Shown here: piece after piece, positions 9,257-19,329 of the stretch | How positions within the stretch are numbered: position 1 is the stretch's first letter | Layout of the letters: each line of letters starts with the position of its first letter | Assembly (NCBI GenBank): GCA_003028315.1 | Contig: CP028150.1 | Coordinates: 1,922,001 to 1,986,000, forward strand | DNA from: Neisseria mucosa | Lineage (GTDB): Bacteria > Pseudomonadota > Gammaproteobacteria > Burkholderiales > Neisseriaceae | Length of the DNA: 64,000 nucleotides | Reading direction: 5' to 3' | Made by a program: the position numbers and the translations under genes | The notes under the pieces: model-generated | The model's input: only the letters and a program-made list of their open reading frames with translations | Told to the model about the DNA's origin: nothing | The model's database searches: none

Positions 9257-9505
9257 TTAGCGGTTTTTCAAAAACCGTGTATAAACCGCCAAAATGATTA
9301 CGGCGAAAATGGTTGAGGCAATCCATCCGGCAGGTTCACCCACGTGATACCAACCTAATTTTTGCCCCACAAATCCTGCCAACGCCGACCCACCAATACC
9401 CAACAGAGTCGTCATAATGAATCCGAAATTTTCCTTACCCGGATGCAGGAATTTTGCCAAAGCACCAACGATGAAACCGATAATAATCGTAACGATCCAT
9501 CCCAT
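9257..9505 (-). CDS. GlsB/YeaQ/YmgE family stress-response membrane protein
   Basis: Small 82-residue protein with three hydrophobic segments and glycine-rich turns (IIIGFIVGALAKFLHPGKEN, LLGIGGSALAGFVGQKLG). This is the pattern of the YeaQ/YmgE/GlsB family, formerly called transglycosylase-associated. The molecular function is not known. Family members are stress-induced inner-membrane proteins. An AGGTAATAC-like ribosome site precedes the start. No operon partner is seen. Confidence 0.85.
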   Translation of the reverse strand: MGWIVTIIIGFIVGALAKFLHPGKENFGFIMTTLLGIGGSALAGFVGQKLGWYHVGEPAGWIASTIFAVIILAVYTRFLKNR

Positions 9506-9707
9506 AGTATTACCTCCGTGTGATATGTAAGTTGTTTTAATTGGCTCTTCTTAGAAAAGCCTTTGTATAATACAGAACAGTTTGACCGACCGTCTTACCT
9601 TTCCCACTTGTTTTTCTTAAAATAAACAGACTTTAAGTACTTTTACCGTTTTGATGCAGCATATACACAAATAACCTCTTTCCTAGGTCGTCTGAAAGGA
9701 AATCCAA

Positions 9708-10241
9708 ATGAACACGGAAAATACGCTTTGCCTGATTGTCGATATTCAGGAACGCCTGCTGCCCGCATTGCACGGCAGTGAACAAATGGTCGAACATTGC
9801 CGCATCCTGCTGCAAGGCTTGTCGGCTCTAAACATACCGTTTACAGCAACGGAACAATATCCGAAGGGTTTGGGTAAAACGACTCCCGCCATATCCCTGC
9901 TTCTGCACAATACGCCGATATTTGAAAAGACCCGTTTTTCCGCCGCATCACCCGAAGTCATGGCGATTCTGAAAGAGAAACAAATCGAAAACATCATCTT
10001 AATCGGTGCGGAAGCGCACATCTGTATGCTTCAGACGACCTTGGACTTGCTCAAGCACAATATCCGCGTCCACATTCCTTACGAATGCACCACCTCCAGA
10101 AACGCGCTTAACAAAGACAATGCCTTGCAGCAGATGCTTACTGCCGGAGCCGCCGTATCCAACGTTGAGAGCCTATTATTCAACCTGATGGGTGATGCGA
10201 AACATCCTGCCTTTAAAACCATTTCCAAACTCATCCAATAG
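9708..10241 (+). CDS. Isochorismatase-family cysteine hydrolase
   Basis: A 177-residue single-domain protein of the isochorismatase/YcaC fold. It shows the N-terminal catalytic Asp in LCLIVDIQERLLP, a Lys in EKTRFSA, and the nucleophile Cys in GAEAHICMLQTTLDLL, which together form the Asp-Lys-Cys triad. The substrate is not predictable; related proteins cleave amides or isochorismate. A DUS lies immediately before the ribosome site. The stop is 18 bases before the GNAT gene, so the two are probably co-transcribed. Confidence 0.82.
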   Translation: MNTENTLCLIVDIQERLLPALHGSEQMVEHCRILLQGLSALNIPFTATEQYPKGLGKTTPAISLLLHNTPIFEKTRFSAASPEVMAILKEKQIENIILIGAEAHICMLQTTLDLLKHNIRVHIPYECTTSRNALNKDNALQQMLTAGAAVSNVESLLFNLMGDAKHPAFKTISKLIQ

Positions 10242-10259
10242 CCGTCAGGTCGCCTGAAA

Positions 10260-10757
10260 ATGGAATATACGATTACTCTAGCGAAAACAGAAGACTTGCC
10301 CGACATTGTCGAAATCTACAACAGTACGATTGAAGCGCGCCAATCTACCGCCGATTTATCGCCCGTCAGCATCGAAACCCGCAAGCCTTGGTTTGAAGCA
10401 CATTCCGGCAAACGTCCGCTTTATGTCTTGAAAAACCATAGCGGCGAATTGCTGGCATGGGGCAGCTTCAGCGATTATTATCCGCGCCACGCGTATCACA
10501 TCAGTGCGGAAATCAGTATTTATGTCCGACACAATATGCGCGGGGTCGGCGTGGGTAAAATCCTGCTGCGCAATATGTTGGAGCGCGCGCCCTCCTTGGG
10601 TATTAAAAATGTTTTGGCCGTGATTTTCGGACACAACCACCCCAGCCTGCATCTTTTCCACTCGTTCGGTTTTCAAGAATGGGGCAGATTGCCCGCAGTG
10701 TGCGATTTGGAAACATTTGAAGCGGATGTGGTTATCTTGGGCAAACGGATAACGTAA
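10260..10757 (+). CDS. GNAT acetyltransferase, phosphinothricin-acetyltransferase-like
   Basis: A 165-residue GNAT enzyme. The acetyl-CoA-binding motif A is seen as ISIYVRHNMRGVGVGKILLRNMLE (pattern R/Q-x-x-G-x-G). The N-terminal IYNSTIEARQSTADL and the HNHPSLHLFHSFGFQEWG segment match the Pat/Bar-like subfamily, which acetylates small amino acid analogues. The physiological substrate is unknown. It follows the isochorismatase-fold gene at 18 bases with a DUS-like stretch in the gap. Confidence 0.8.
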   Translation: MEYTITLAKTEDLPDIVEIYNSTIEARQSTADLSPVSIETRKPWFEAHSGKRPLYVLKNHSGELLAWGSFSDYYPRHAYHISAEISIYVRHNMRGVGVGKILLRNMLERAPSLGIKNVLAVIFGHNHPSLHLFHSFGFQEWGRLPAVCDLETFEADVVILGKRIT

Positions 10758-10798
10758 TTTCCTCTAAAGAACCCAACCTGAAAGATCATGCATATGAG

Positions 10799-10840
10799 TA
10801 AAAAGGTCGTCTGAAATCTACTTTCAGACGACCTTTCATT
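10799..10840. terminator. Inverted DUS terminator between the GNAT gene and sspB
   Basis: AAAAGGTCGTCTGAAA and TTTCAGACGACCTTT form a strong stem with A-rich and T-rich flanks. It sits between convergent genes and can work in both directions. Confidence 0.8.
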
Positions 10841-11257
10841 TTATTTGACGAACTTCAATACCTTGCCTGACTTGGCGGGCTCTCCGTCAGTTGGCTTATC
10901 TGCCGCCAGCTCCTGCTGCGCCTCCTTACCGGAAGCATCCGCCTCGTAAGGCTCGACTTCGAACCCCATCCCCTCCCCGCTTTCGCGTGAAAAGATGCTT
11001 ATGACATGACCAACGGGAATCCAAATATCGTGCGCCACGCCGCCGAAACGGGCGGAAAAGCTGATCCAATCGTTATCGATATTCAGATTATGGCTGGCGG
11101 CCGGGCCGATATTCAGTACAATTTCATTGTCGCGGACATATTGCATGGGTACGCGGGTATGTTCGTTAACCCAAACGACCAGATGCGGCGTTTGGCTATT
11201 ATCGATACACCATTCATATAAGGCACGAAGCAGATAGGGCTTGGTCGAAGTCGTCAT
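10841..11257 (-). CDS. sspB: ClpXP specificity-enhancing factor SspB
   Basis: Adaptor that tethers ssrA-tagged proteins to the ClpXP protease. The 138 residues include the conserved ssrA-binding core (KPYLLRALYEWCIDNSQTPHLVVWV, FSARFGGVAHDIWIPVGHVISIFSRE). An acidic, flexible tail ends in GKVLKFVK, a ClpX-docking motif of the SspB type. It lies 19 bases downstream of sspA and is likely translated from the same message, as in other proteobacteria. Confidence 0.95.
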   Translation of the reverse strand: MTTSTKPYLLRALYEWCIDNSQTPHLVVWVNEHTRVPMQYVRDNEIVLNIGPAASHNLNIDNDWISFSARFGGVAHDIWIPVGHVISIFSRESGEGMGFEVEPYEADASGKEAQQELAADKPTDGEPAKSGKVLKFVK

Positions 11258-11276
11258 GGTATCTCCTTTCGGAAGC

Positions 11277-11882
11277 TTATCGGCGCATGGCTTTTTCGGC
11301 GGGCGTCAGTGCTTCGATGAAAGCCTCGCGTTGGAAAATGCGCTCGGCGTATTTCAACAAAGGTGCGGCGGATTTGCCGAGTTTGATGTCGTAATGATCA
11401 AGCCGCCACAACAAAGGAGACAGCGCTACGTCAATCATAGAAAAATCTTCGCCGAGGATGTATTTGCTCTTCGCAAAAGCAGGAGCCAGCATTGTCAGCC
11501 CGTTACCGATGGCTTCGCGCGCTTTAGCCTGTTCTTTGTTGGTCGCGTTGGGGTTTTCCAAAACATGGACGAAGTTGAACAATTCTTTTTCCATGCGGAA
11601 CAACACCAAACGCCCGCGTCCGCGCATCACGGGATCGCCGGGCATCAGTTGCGGATGCGGGAAACGTTCGTCGATATATTCGTTGATGATGTTGGACTCG
11701 TGCAAGATGAGGTCGCGTTCAACCAAAACAGGCACTTGATTGTACGGATTCATTACGGCAAGGTCTTCGGGCTTGTTGAAAATATCGACATCTTTGATTT
11801 CAAAATCCATGCCTTTTTCGTACAACACGAAACGGCAGCGTTGGCTGAACGGGCAGGTAATGCCTGAATATAAGGTCATCAT
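11277..11882 (-). CDS. sspA: Stringent starvation protein A
   Basis: Glutathione-S-transferase-fold RNA-polymerase-associated protein (201 residues). The N-terminal thioredoxin-like part reads MMTLYSGITCPFSQRCRFVLYEKGMDFE, and the family proline loop NPYNQVPVLVERDLILHES follows. The start at 11882 is chosen because AGGAG lies 10 bases before it. An in-frame ATG further upstream would add 32 residues with no family match. It forms the sspA-sspB operon. Confidence 0.94.
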   Translation of the reverse strand: MMTLYSGITCPFSQRCRFVLYEKGMDFEIKDVDIFNKPEDLAVMNPYNQVPVLVERDLILHESNIINEYIDERFPHPQLMPGDPVMRGRGRLVLFRMEKELFNFVHVLENPNATNKEQAKAREAIGNGLTMLAPAFAKSKYILGEDFSMIDVALSPLLWRLDHYDIKLGKSAAPLLKYAERIFQREAFIEALTPAEKAMRR

Positions 11883-12204
11883 GGTAATTGGGCTCCTGTA
11901 TCCGGTTTCAGACGGCATGCGTCTGATACGACCGTTAAACAAATTAATCGCAGAATTATACGCGATTGCATACAACAATTCTAGAAAAACAGGATAATAT
12001 ATTGTTTTAAATTATATTTTTCGACTTCTCTATCTTAAGTCATACAACGCAATATCGCTGCATACCGTAAATAAAGAGGTCGTCTGAAAACCCGAAATCC
12101 GGTTTTTCAGACGACCTTTTTCTATTCAAACAGGGAAACCGTTTGCCTGAAGCCCGTTTATGTTTCGGGCTGTTTCAGACGACCTCCCCTTTTCTGTTCG
12201 CCGG
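11883..12204. other. Intergenic region between sspA and dapD
   Basis: No gene is seen. The region should hold the sspA promoter on the minus strand. It also carries an inverted DUS hairpin (12073-12121), a GAAGCCCG...CGGGCTTC-like hairpin near 12148-12175, and a further single DUS at about 12173-12185 just after the dapD stop. Confidence 0.6.
12073..12121. terminator. Inverted DUS hairpin
   Basis: AGAGGTCGTCTGAAAA and TTTTTCAGACGACCTTT are separated by a short loop whose bases also pair (CCCGAAATCCGG). It lies past the dapD stop on the minus strand and is followed by T residues on the + strand. Confidence 0.7.
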
Positions 12205-13026
12205 TTAAATACCGCGCAGCAATTCGTTGACGCTGGTTTTGGCGCGGGTTTGCGCGTCTACGCGTTTGACGATAACGGCGCAGTAGAGGCTGTGGCTGCC
12301 GTCTTTGGAAGGCATACTGCCGGACACGACAACCGAGCCTGCCGGTACGCGGCCTTGGTAGATTTCGCCGGTAGTACGGTCGAAGATTTTGGTGGATTGT
12401 CCGATGAACACGCCCATGGAAATCACACTGCCTTCTTCGACAATCACGCCTTCGACGATTTCGGAACGCGCGCCGATGAAGCAGTTGTCTTCAATGATGG
12501 TCGGGCTGGCTTGCAGGGGTTCGAGTACGCCGCCGATGCCGACGCCACCGCTCAAGTGGACGTTTTTACCGATTTGGGCGCAAGAGCCGACGGTCGCCCA
12601 AGTATCGACCATTGCGCCTTCGTCAACGTATGCGCCGATGTTGACATAAGACGGCATCAGGACGACGTTTTTGGCAACAAAGCTGCCGCGGCGCGCAACG
12701 GCACCGGGTACGGCGCGGAAACCGGCGGCGCGGAATTCGTCTTCAGACCAGTCGGCAAACTTGGTCGGCACTTTGTCGAAGTATTTGTTTACGCCGTCGT
12801 TGAGGACTTCGTTGTCTTGGATGCGGAACGACAACAACACGGCTTTTTTCGCCCATTCGTTGACTTTCCATTCGCCCACGCCCAAGCGTTCGGCGACGCG
12901 CAATTTGCCTGAATCGAGTTGGCGGATGGTTTCCAACACGGCTTCTTTGACTTCGGGGGTAACGGTGGTCGGGGTGATGTCCGCACGGTTTTCAAAGGCG
13001 GTTTCAATGATGTTTTGCAAAGACAT
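12205..13026 (-). CDS. dapD: Tetrahydrodipicolinate N-succinyltransferase
   Basis: Cytoplasmic enzyme of the succinylase branch of lysine/diaminopimelate synthesis; it transfers succinyl from succinyl-CoA to tetrahydrodipicolinate. There are 273 residues. A helical N-terminal domain is followed by a left-handed beta-helix of hexapeptide repeats ([39 protein letters not shown]). The start [14 protein letters not shown] at 13026 is the family start; an upstream in-frame start would run back through a DUS. The length matches the E. coli enzyme. Confidence 0.96.
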   Translation of the reverse strand: MSLQNIIETAFENRADITPTTVTPEVKEAVLETIRQLDSGKLRVAERLGVGEWKVNEWAKKAVLLSFRIQDNEVLNDGVNKYFDKVPTKFADWSEDEFRAAGFRAVPGAVARRGSFVAKNVVLMPSYVNIGAYVDEGAMVDTWATVGSCAQIGKNVHLSGGVGIGGVLEPLQASPTIIEDNCFIGARSEIVEGVIVEEGSVISMGVFIGQSTKIFDRTTGEIYQGRVPAGSVVVSGSMPSKDGSHSLYCAVIVKRVDAQTRAKTSVNELLRGI

Positions 13027-13127
13027 GGGGATTCCTTTTGAAGAGGGTAAAAGGTCGTCTGAAAAATTCGGATGACCTGCAAACAGGCGGTATTTTGCCA
13101 TGTAAACGCTTTGCCGTCAGCTTTTGC

Positions 13128-13168
13128 AAAGGTCGTCTGAAAGGTGTTTTACTGTTTCAGACGACCTC
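13128..13168. terminator. Inverted DUS pair upstream of dapD
   Basis: AAAGGTCGTCTGAAA and TTTCAGACGACCT face each other across a short loop, between the divergently transcribed dapD and glnE genes. Between divergent genes a terminator role is unlikely, so it may serve mainly in uptake. Confidence 0.55.
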
Positions 13169-13182
13169 CAAGATTGCTATGA

Positions 13183-13251
13183 TATAGTGGCTTGACTTTA
13201 AACCAGTACGGCATTGCCTCGCTTTGTCCTGATTTAAAGTGAATCCACTAT
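13183..13251. repeat. MITE-like repeat, short form (69 bp)
   Basis: The termini TATAGTGGCTTGACTTTAAA and TTTAAAGTGAATCCACTAT are inverted. The inside keeps only the edges of the 107-bp form (CCAGTACGGCATTGCCTCG and TTGTCCTGA), so it looks like an internal-deletion derivative. It lies 34 bases before glnE. Confidence 0.75.
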
Positions 13252-13285
13252 CCCACTCCCGTCATCCTTCCAAACGGAATCCAAA

Positions 13286-15976
13286 ATGTCCGACAACCGC
13301 CTTGACACCGCCCGCCGCCATTCCCTGTTCCTCGCCCGCCAACTCGACAACGGCAAACTCAAGCCCGAAATTTTCCTGCCCATGCTGGATAGAGTTTTGA
13401 CCGAAGCGGATTTCCAAGCCTTTGCCGACTGGGACAAAATCCGCGCGGAAGAAAACGAGGAAGAATTGGCGCGGCAGTTGCGCGAGTTGCGCCGTTATGT
13501 GGTGTCGCAGATTATCGTGCGCGATATAAACCGCATTAGCGATTTGAACGAAGTAACCCGCACGATTACGCTGTTTGCCGATTTTGCCGTCAATACCGCG
13601 CTGGATTTTGCCTACGCCTATTATCGGGATATGTACGGCACGCCGATCGGGCGTTATACCAAATCGCCGCAGCATTTGAGCGTGGTGGCGATGGGCAAGG
13701 CGGGCGGCTATGAGTTGAACGTGTCTTCCGACATCGATTTGATTTTCGTCTATCCCGAATCGGGCGACACCGACGGTAGGCGCGAACGGGGCAATCAGGA
13801 GTTTTTCACCAAAGTCGGACAGAAACTGATTGCGCTGCTGAACGACATCACCGCCGACGGGCAGGTGTTCCGCGTCGATATGCGGCTGCGGCCGGACGGC
13901 GATTCGGGCGCGCTGGTATTGAGCGAAACCGCGCTGGAGCAATACCTGATTACGCAGGGGCGCGAATGGGAACGCTATGCGTGGTGCAAAGGCCGCGTGG
14001 TTACGCCGTATCCGAACGACATCAAATCGCTGGTGCGCCCCTTCGTGTTCCGCAAATATCTGGATTACAGCGCGTATGAGGCGATGCGTAACCTGCACCG
14101 CCAAATCCGCAGCGAAGTCAGCAAAAAAGGCATGGCGGACAACATCAAACTCGGCGCAGGCGGCATCCGCGAAGTCGAATTTATCGCCCAGATTTTTCAA
14201 ATGATACGCGGCGGGCAAATGCGCGCGCTGCAACTGAAAGGCACGCAGGAAACGCTGAAGAAGCTTGCCGAGCTGGACATCATGCCGTCTGAAAACGTCG
14301 AAACCCTGCTCGCCGCCTACCGCTTCCTGCGCGACGTCGAACACCGCCTGCAATACTGGGACGACCAGCAAACCCAAACCCTGCCCGCCTCGCCCGAACA
14401 GCAGCAACTGCTTGCCGAAAGTATGGGTTTCGACAGCTACACCGCCTTTTCAGACGACCTCAACGCCCACCGCGCCAAGGTCAATCAGTTGTTCAACGAA
14501 ATTTTGAGCGAACCCGAAGAGCAAACACAGGACAACAGCGAATGGCAATGGGCGTGGCAGGACAAGCCCGACGAAGAAGAGCGGCAAGGTCGTCTGAAAG
14601 AACACGGGTTCGATGCCGAAACCATCGCCGCAAGGCTAGACCAAATCCGGCACGGCCATAAATACCGCCACCTCTCCGCACACGCCCAGCCGCGTTTTGA
14701 CGCCATCGTGCCGCTGTTCGTACAGGCGGCGGCCGAGCAACCCAACCCGACCGATACGCTGATGCGGCTGTTTGACTTCCTCGAAAACATCAGCCGCCGA
14801 TCCGCCTATCTCGCCTTCCTTAACGAACATCCGCAGACCTTGGCGCAACTGGCGCAGATTATGAGCCAAAGCTCATGGGTGGCGGCGTATCTGAGCAAAT
14901 ATCCGATTCTGCTGGACGAACTCATCAGCGCGCAGCTTTTGGATACCACTTTCGACTGGCAAGCCCTCGCCGCCGCCCTTTCAGACGACCTCAAAGCCTG
15001 CGGCGGCGACACCGAAGCGCAAATGGACACCCTGCGCCGCTTCCAGCACGCCCAAGTCTTCCGCCTCGCCGTCCAAGACCTCGCCGGACTGTGGACGGTA
15101 GAATCCCTCTCCGACCAACTCTCCGCCCTCGCCGACACCATCCTCGCCGCAGCCCTGCCGTGCGCGTGGGCGGACATGCCTAAAAAACACCGCGACACAC
15201 CGCAATTCGCCGTCGTCGGCTACGGCAAACTCGGCGGCAAAGAACTCGGCTACGCCTCCGACCTCGACCTCGTCTATCTCTACGACGATCCCCATCCCGA
15301 CGCAGGCTACGTGTACAGCCGCCTCGCCCGCCGCCTGACCAACTGGCTTTCCGCCGCCACCGGCGCAGGCAGCCTCTACGAAACCGACCTGCGCCTGCGC
15401 CCCAACGGCGACGCCGGCTTCCTCGCCCACAGTATCGCCGCCTTCGAAAAATACCAGCGCGAAAACGCCTGGACGTGGGAACACCAGTCCCTCACCCGCG
15501 CCCGCTTCATCTGCGGCACACCCGAAATTCAGACGGCCTTCGACCGCATCCGCACCGAAATCCTCACCGCCGAGCGCGACCAAACCGCCTTGGCAGGCGA
15601 AATCATCGAAATGCGCGAAAAAATGTTCCCCACCCATCCGCCTGCCGACAGCAACGTCAAATACGCACGCGGCGGCGTGGTCGACGTCGAATTTATCGTC
15701 CAATACCTCATCCTTGCCCATGCCCGAAAATATCCGCAACTCCTCGACAACTACGGCAACATCGCCCTCTTGAACATTGCCGCCGACTGCGGCCTCATCG
15801 ACAAAACCCTCGCCGAACAAAGCCGCACCGCCTACCGCTTCTACCGCCAGCAGCAACACAACACCAAACTGCGCGACGCGGAAAAAACCGAAGTAACCGA
15901 CGAATTACTGGCACATTACGGCAATGTCAGGAAATTGTGGAAGGAAGTGTTCGTGGAGGAAATAGAATTAGGGTAA
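13286..15976 (+). CDS. glnE: Glutamine synthetase adenylyltransferase/deadenylase
   Basis: An 896-residue bifunctional regulator that attaches and removes AMP on glutamine synthetase in response to nitrogen status. Two nucleotidyltransferase domains are visible: the N-terminal deadenylase with SSDIDLIFVYPE (about 150) and the C-terminal adenylylase with GYGKLGGKELGYASDLDLVYLYDD (about 650). Each contains the metal-binding Asp-x-Asp pair. The length is close to the E. coli enzyme (946). Several DUS-derived stretches lie inside the coding frame (about 14449, 14588 and 14980) and are tolerated as SDDL or GRLK. The small repeat just upstream may influence its promoter. Confidence 0.96.
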   Translation: MSDNRLDTARRHSLFLARQLDNGKLKPEIFLPMLDRVLTEADFQAFADWDKIRAEENEEELARQLRELRRYVVSQIIVRDINRISDLNEVTRTITLFADFAVNTALDFAYAYYRDMYGTPIGRYTKSPQHLSVVAMGKAGGYELNVSSDIDLIFVYPESGDTDGRRERGNQEFFTKVGQKLIALLNDITADGQVFRVDMRLRPDGDSGALVLSETALEQYLITQGREWERYAWCKGRVVTPYPNDIKSLVRPFVFRKYLDYSAYEAMRNLHRQIRSEVSKKGMADNIKLGAGGIREVEFIAQIFQMIRGGQMRALQLKGTQETLKKLAELDIMPSENVETLLAAYRFLRDVEHRLQYWDDQQTQTLPASPEQQQLLAESMGFDSYTAFSDDLNAHRAKVNQLFNEILSEPEEQTQDNSEWQWAWQDKPDEEERQGRLKEHGFDAETIAARLDQIRHGHKYRHLSAHAQPRFDAIVPLFVQAAAEQPNPTDTLMRLFDFLENISRRSAYLAFLNEHPQTLAQLAQIMSQSSWVAAYLSKYPILLDELISAQLLDTTFDWQALAAALSDDLKACGGDTEAQMDTLRRFQHAQVFRLAVQDLAGLWTVESLSDQLSALADTILAAALPCAWADMPKKHRDTPQFAVVGYGKLGGKELGYASDLDLVYLYDDPHPDAGYVYSRLARRLTNWLSAATGAGSLYETDLRLRPNGDAGFLAHSIAAFEKYQRENAWTWEHQSLTRARFICGTPEIQTAFDRIRTEILTAERDQTALAGEIIEMREKMFPTHPPADSNVKYARGGVVDVEFIVQYLILAHARKYPQLLDNYGNIALLNIAADCGLIDKTLAEQSRTAYRFYRQQQHNTKLRDAEKTEVTDELLAHYGNVRKLWKEVFVEEIELG

Positions 15977-16069
15977 ACTAGGCATCGTATTTTAACCGTA
16001 CTATGCCCGCTCATAAGCCCACCTTACGGAGACAACACACTTACTCCAACCCAAAAAGAAAGACCAAGC

Positions 16070-16582
16070 ATGCAAAAATTGGCAGTATTCTTAACCGTTT
16101 TATTATTAGCCACCGTAACCCAAGCCGCTGATTACTTTTTGCCTCATACCGAATGCGATGGCTCTGCAAACGTTCGTGTTGCTCCTGATACACGCAGCAA
16201 AATCATGACGGTACTGAATTATGAAAGCAGAAAACACAAAATACTCAGGAAACAGGGTAAATGGTTTCATATTCAATTAGATGGGATCCGTACAGGCTAC
16301 GTCCATCAAAGCCAAGGTTTTATCGTGCACAATTATGTTGTAGCCAGTCCGGACGGATCGGCAAACGTCCGTAACAACAGCTACCCCGAAGAACCGATCA
16401 GCCAAGGCGAAATCATCAAAACACTCCCAAACGGAACGCGTGTACAGATTGCCCCAACTTTCAGAAAAGGCGACTGGTTGTGGTACAGCAATCAGGGGGC
16501 TTACACAGAAAAAAACGAAGACGGTAACAATGTATCAATTCAAGGATATATCCACAAAAGCCAGCTAAAACGTATAGATTAA
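16070..16582 (+). CDS. Exported SH3-domain protein
   Basis: A 170-residue protein with a clear signal peptide (MQKLAVFLTVLLLATVTQAA, cleavage before DYF), so it is periplasmic or outer-membrane facing. Two bacterial SH3 repeats are recognisable by the motif GSANVRVAPDTRSKI (about 27-41) and GSANVRNNSYPEEP (about 101-114), each followed by a G-W-x-y strand (GKWFHIQ, GDWLWYS). Such domains often bind peptidoglycan stem peptides, but no enzymatic domain is present. Its downstream DUS terminator has been split by the IS nest. Confidence 0.75.
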   Translation: MQKLAVFLTVLLLATVTQAADYFLPHTECDGSANVRVAPDTRSKIMTVLNYESRKHKILRKQGKWFHIQLDGIRTGYVHQSQGFIVHNYVVASPDGSANVRNNSYPEEPISQGEIIKTLPNGTRVQIAPTFRKGDWLWYSNQGAYTEKNEDGNNVSIQGYIHKSQLKRID

Positions 16583-16648
16583 TCGTTCCACTCGCGACAA
16601 TCAGCCGTAGTATGAGCATCATCCGAGTTACTCTGCCCATAACAGAGC

Positions 16649-16678
16649 AAAAGGTCGTCTGAAAACCCGATGTAGGTT
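16649..16678. repeat. Left half of a split DUS hairpin
   Basis: AAAAGGTCGTCTGAAAACC begins a hairpin whose partner arm (TTTTCAGACGACCTTTT) now lies at 20667-20683, on the other side of the 4-kb IS nest. GTT is repeated at both junctions (16676-16678 and 20666-20668). Confidence 0.8.
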
Positions 16679-16925
16679 TGAACTGCACCCCAAAAGTTGG
16701 ACACATCCCCTACAACTCACAAGGTGCAGTTTTTTATGACCAAATATATAGTCAATTAAAATCAAAATAGGACAGTAGCGCATCGTCAAATCGGGCGTAA
16801 TCAGACAATACGGTTCGCAGATACCGCTTAATATTCGCCCACACCTTCTCAATCGGATTGAGCTCAGGTGAATAAGGTGCAAGAGGCAATACCTTATGTC
16901 CCAATTTTTCCGCCATTTCCCGTAA

Positions 16926-17767
16926 GAGCGTGTTCATAGTCTTCGTAGCAGGACTCCCAAGAAAGCCAAAGCTACCATTTGCAGACTGGTACTCAACTTA
17001 CGCTCGCAGTTTTTCCAAAGCCGCCTGTTCTTTTCCAACCAGGAAAAGCTGCGCTCTACTACCCATCGCTTCGGCAATACTGCAAAACGGTGCAATTCGT
17101 TTCGTTTGGCAATCTCTACCTCCGCACCAATCAACTCCTGTACCGACGAAGCAAATGCCTTACCCGTGTAACCACCGTCAGCAAGGATTTTTTGTATCGC
17201 ACCAAGATTATCCCGCCCACGTTCCAATGCCACCAGGCAGCCTTTTCTATCCGTAACATCCGCCGTCGTTACCGCAAGGGCATGCGGCAAACCTTGCGTG
17301 TCAACCGCTATATATCGCTTGATACCGCTAACCTTCTTGTCCGCATCGTAGCCTTTTTCCATGGCGGTATCCGTGTTCTTCACACTCTGCGCATCAATAA
17401 TCAGGAAAGTAGTTGCTTCATGGCGCCCCTGCTTGCGGCGCTCCGCAACTACCTGATTTTTTTAATGCTTCCTCAAGGATGCTGATGCCACTCTCGCGTG
17501 GTTTGGTCCATCTCTGAAAGTAGGAATGCACGGTGCGCCATTTGGGGAAGTCGCCCGGCAAAGCGCGCCAGGAGCAGCCAGTGCGTTGCAGGTAGAGAAT
17601 GGCACAAAAGACATCGTACAAGTCCACCTGGCGTGGCGCTGTGCGTTTACGGGCACTTTCCAGCAGGGGAAGGAGAGGCGCAAATTGCTCGCGACTGATA
17701 TCGCTTGGGTAGGTTTTTCTGTTCATGCCGATAGTTTACAGCAGAGGCTGAGACAATGAACACGTTC
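16926..17767 (-). mobile_element. 842-bp IS5-family element, copy 1
   Basis: The terminal repeats are GAACGTGTTCAT and GAGCGTGTTCAT, with TAA duplicated at both sides (16923-16925 and 17768-17770). It is inserted in the IS630 transposase and associated with loss of about 30 bp of target. It differs from the other copies at a few codons (DADKK and RYIAVD in place of DAGKK and RHIAVD). Confidence 0.88.
16934..17726 (-). CDS. IS5-family transposase (two-frame), copy 1
   Basis: The upstream frame (17726-17418, 102 codons, MNRKTYPSDISREQFAPLLPLLE) carries the N-terminal DUF4096-type domain. The second frame contains the DDE catalytic part (LIIDAQSVKNTD, ADGGYTGKAFA, RWVVERSFSWLEKNRRLWKNCE). The two frames meet at a run of seven A residues in a sense that needs a +1 shift, presumably programmed slippage since all copies share it. 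Confidence 0.85.
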
Positions 17768-19329
17768 TAAAATAATCACCGATTTTTGAGTCAATGCGGG
17801 CAGTAGGCATTGCTGAAACCACGCTTCAAAAAAGACCCCGGTCATCGTATTTTGATAAACCATCGGAGCAATCAGCCGGTTGCCGACTTGTGCGGACACC
17901 AGAGATAAGCGTCGGTATCTTTTTCCACTTATCTGCGCTTTCACTATTTGCCCTCTCAGGCTGCGGGCATAGGGACGGAACAGGTAGCGGTCAAATCCTG
18001 TTTCATCCAAATAAACACGTTGGTAGTCGGAAAATTCGGCCAGCTGTGTCAAATAATGCGTTACTTTGGCCGGGTCTTGTTCTTTGTAAGTGGTGGTCCT
18101 TTTTTGCGCGTCATCCCCATCTGTTTGAGTGCATAGCAAACGGCGGCTGGCGTACAATCAAAATGTTTGGCGATTTCATGCAGATAGGCATCCGGGTGTT
18201 GCTCAACATATTGAGCCAGTTTTTGCCTATCCAATTTGACGGCATTTAGACCGGTGACTTGATGTTTTAGGCTGCCTGTTTGTTTTTTAAGGCGAATCCA
18301 CAGGTAAAGCGAGACCTTTGCAAAAAAGCCCTTCCCCCAACAGCCGAAACCCAAACACAGGTTTTCGTCTATTTCCGCCCCTAATTGCTCCTGATTTTAC
18401 CCAAATACCCCCTTAATCCTCCCCGGATACCCGATAATCAGGCATCCGGGCCGCCTTTTAGGCGGCAACAGGCACACTTAGCCTGTTAGCCGCTTTCAAC
18501 AGGTTCAAACACATCGCCTTCAGATGGCTTTGCGCACTCACTTTACACAGACCAAAATAGGCTGCCCGGGCGTAGCGGAATTTACGGTGCAGCGTACCGA
18601 AGCTTTGTTCGACCACATAACGGGTCTTCGACAAATATCGGTTGCGTTTGGTTTGCGCTTCCGTCAGCGGACGGTTGCGGCAGGCTTTGCGCATAATGCC
18701 GTCTAACAACTGATGGTCTTCCAGATGTTGCCGGTTTTCCTTACTGTCGTAGCCTTTGTCGGCATAGACGGTCGTACCTTCGGCAATGCCTTCCAACAAA
18801 GGGGACAGATGGTTGCACTCATGGGTATTGGCGGGGGTAATGTGCAGTTTCTCGATATAGCCTTCCTCATCGGTACGGGTATGTTGTTTGTAACCGAGTT
18901 TGTATAAACCGTTTTTCTTTGTCCAACGGGCATCTTTATCCTTACTCGGTGTGGTTTGGCCGCTGACTTGTCCTTCCTCGTCGACTTCTATGGCCTGACG
19001 CTGTTTGCTGCCGGCGGTCTGAATAATGGTGGCGTCAACGACGGCGGCGGATGCCTTCTCTAATTTTAGGTTTTTTTCGGTCAGTTGTCGGTTAATCAGT
19101 TCCAGCAATTCGGACAGGGTGTCGTCTTGCGCCAGCCAGTTACGGTAGCGGCATAAGGTGCTGTAATCGGGGATGCTCAGTTCGTCAAAACGGCAAAACA
19201 GGTTGAAATCGATGCGGGTGATGAGGCTGTGTTCGAGTTCGGGATCGGAGAGGCTGTGCCATTGTCCGAGCAGGACGGCTTTGAACATGGACAACAGGGG
19301 ATAGGCGGGACGGCCGCGGTGGTCTCTAA

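Noticed and set aside
13262..14407. 381-codon minus-strand frame opposite glnE, with another at 14981-15859
   Set aside because: Both lie wholly within glnE and have no domain signature.
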